Of a stretch of DNA of 64,000 nt, positions 63,600-64,000 are shown one piece after another (within the stretch, counting starts at the first letter, position 1; each line of letters starts with the position of its first letter). The DNA comes from Didymodactylos carnosus (taxonomy: Eukaryota > Rotifera > Eurotatoria > Philodinida > Philodinidae), in the NCBI GenBank assembly GCA_905250885.1, contig CAJNOQ010000059.1, forward strand, positions 22,972 through 86,971. The letters are read 5' to 3'. The position numbers and the translations under genes were made by a program. The notes beneath the pieces are model-generated. The model was not told the DNA's origin. It did not search any database and worked only from the letters and a program-made list of their open reading frames with translations.

Positions 63600-64000
63600 C
63601 ATTTTGCGTTTCAGCGTAATGTTCCCATTGGAACTTTTGGAAATTTATACGAACTAATTTAAAAAAGTCTCATATTAAATTAGTTCGCATTAGTTTTTTT
63701 CTGATTAAAAATCAATTTAAATTGATTTAACTTGATAAATTAATTAAAATCAATTGAGTTTTAACCAGTTCAAATTAGTTTATCGAGTTAAATTAATTAA
63801 AATTCCCCAGGTCCAAAAAAACGGCCCGTTAACGGCCAGTTAATCTCCAGTAAACGGTCAACACAAAAAACGTCGCGTTAACGTTATGGAAACGGCAGAA
63901 AAACGCCCAGTAAACAAGTCGTTAACTTGCCGTTTTCAGTGTGGCCGTTTCACGGTCCAAAGATCGTCTGAAAACGTCCATGGTCAGAAAACGGTCAGTT
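63600..64000. repeat. Palindromic AT stretch followed by a GTTAACGG-motif cluster at the window end
   Basis: Positions 63640-63800 are rich in self-complementary AATTAGTT / TTTAAATTGATTTAA-type sequence. From about 63810 the composition shifts to repeated AACGG and CCGTT words, often as GTTAACGG or CCAGTTAA, in both orientations and running off the window. This looks like the subterminal repeat zone of an element that continues beyond 64000. Confidence 0.5.

Overview
The window reads as nuclear DNA of an invertebrate animal: it is strongly AT-rich, genes are widely spaced, and coding regions are split by many introns, often only about 50-60 bases long with GT..AG ends. Animal-specific families are present (RhoA, synaptojanin, an SLC22-type transporter, an extracellular LRR protein, a RING-NHL-like protein). 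A bdelloid rotifer or another lophotrochozoan would fit the compact introns and the gene repertoire, but this is an inference and nothing in the window proves it. I see no tRNA, rRNA or CRISPR array, and no operons.

Layout. 1-1838: a long inverted repeat and non-coding DNA. 1839-4809 (minus): a RhoA gene whose two 5' exons precede two complete, phase-matched 3' cassettes. 7159-9543 (minus): a Ser- and Pro-rich protein of unknown family. 9790-17900: a repeat-rich gap with several inverted-repeat elements, including a hAT-type MITE with a perfect 8-bp duplication, a related longer element, and a TA-flanked element. 17914-20664 (minus): a secreted or anchored LRR protein with a TTAA-flanked MITE in one intron. 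25377-28693 (minus): an SLC22-like transporter with one intron lacking a canonical acceptor. 29870-39012 (minus): synaptojanin with two alternative C-terminal tails. 39960-43579 (plus): a RING-like / Pro-rich / NHL-like protein. 44397-50200 (minus, convergent with the previous gene): a coiled-coil plus propeller-like protein. 50201-64000: mostly non-coding, with a large foldback, a decayed hAT transposase end, two unplaced candidate exons, and short-motif repeat clusters.

The most notable signal is that two unrelated genes, RhoA and synaptojanin, each carry alternative 3' terminal exon sets that splice in phase to the same upstream donor. In the Rho gene the choice would replace about three quarters of the protein, while the P-loop and switch I are shared. 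In synaptojanin it would swap a His-rich basic/acidic tail for a Pro-rich tail with FDPF motifs. RhoA (actin control) and synaptojanin (phosphoinositide turnover in endocytosis) both act at the membrane-cytoskeleton interface, but their separation and their gene structures give no evidence of co-regulation. All exon joins were worked out by hand from splice signals, reading phase and family similarity; no transcript data were available.
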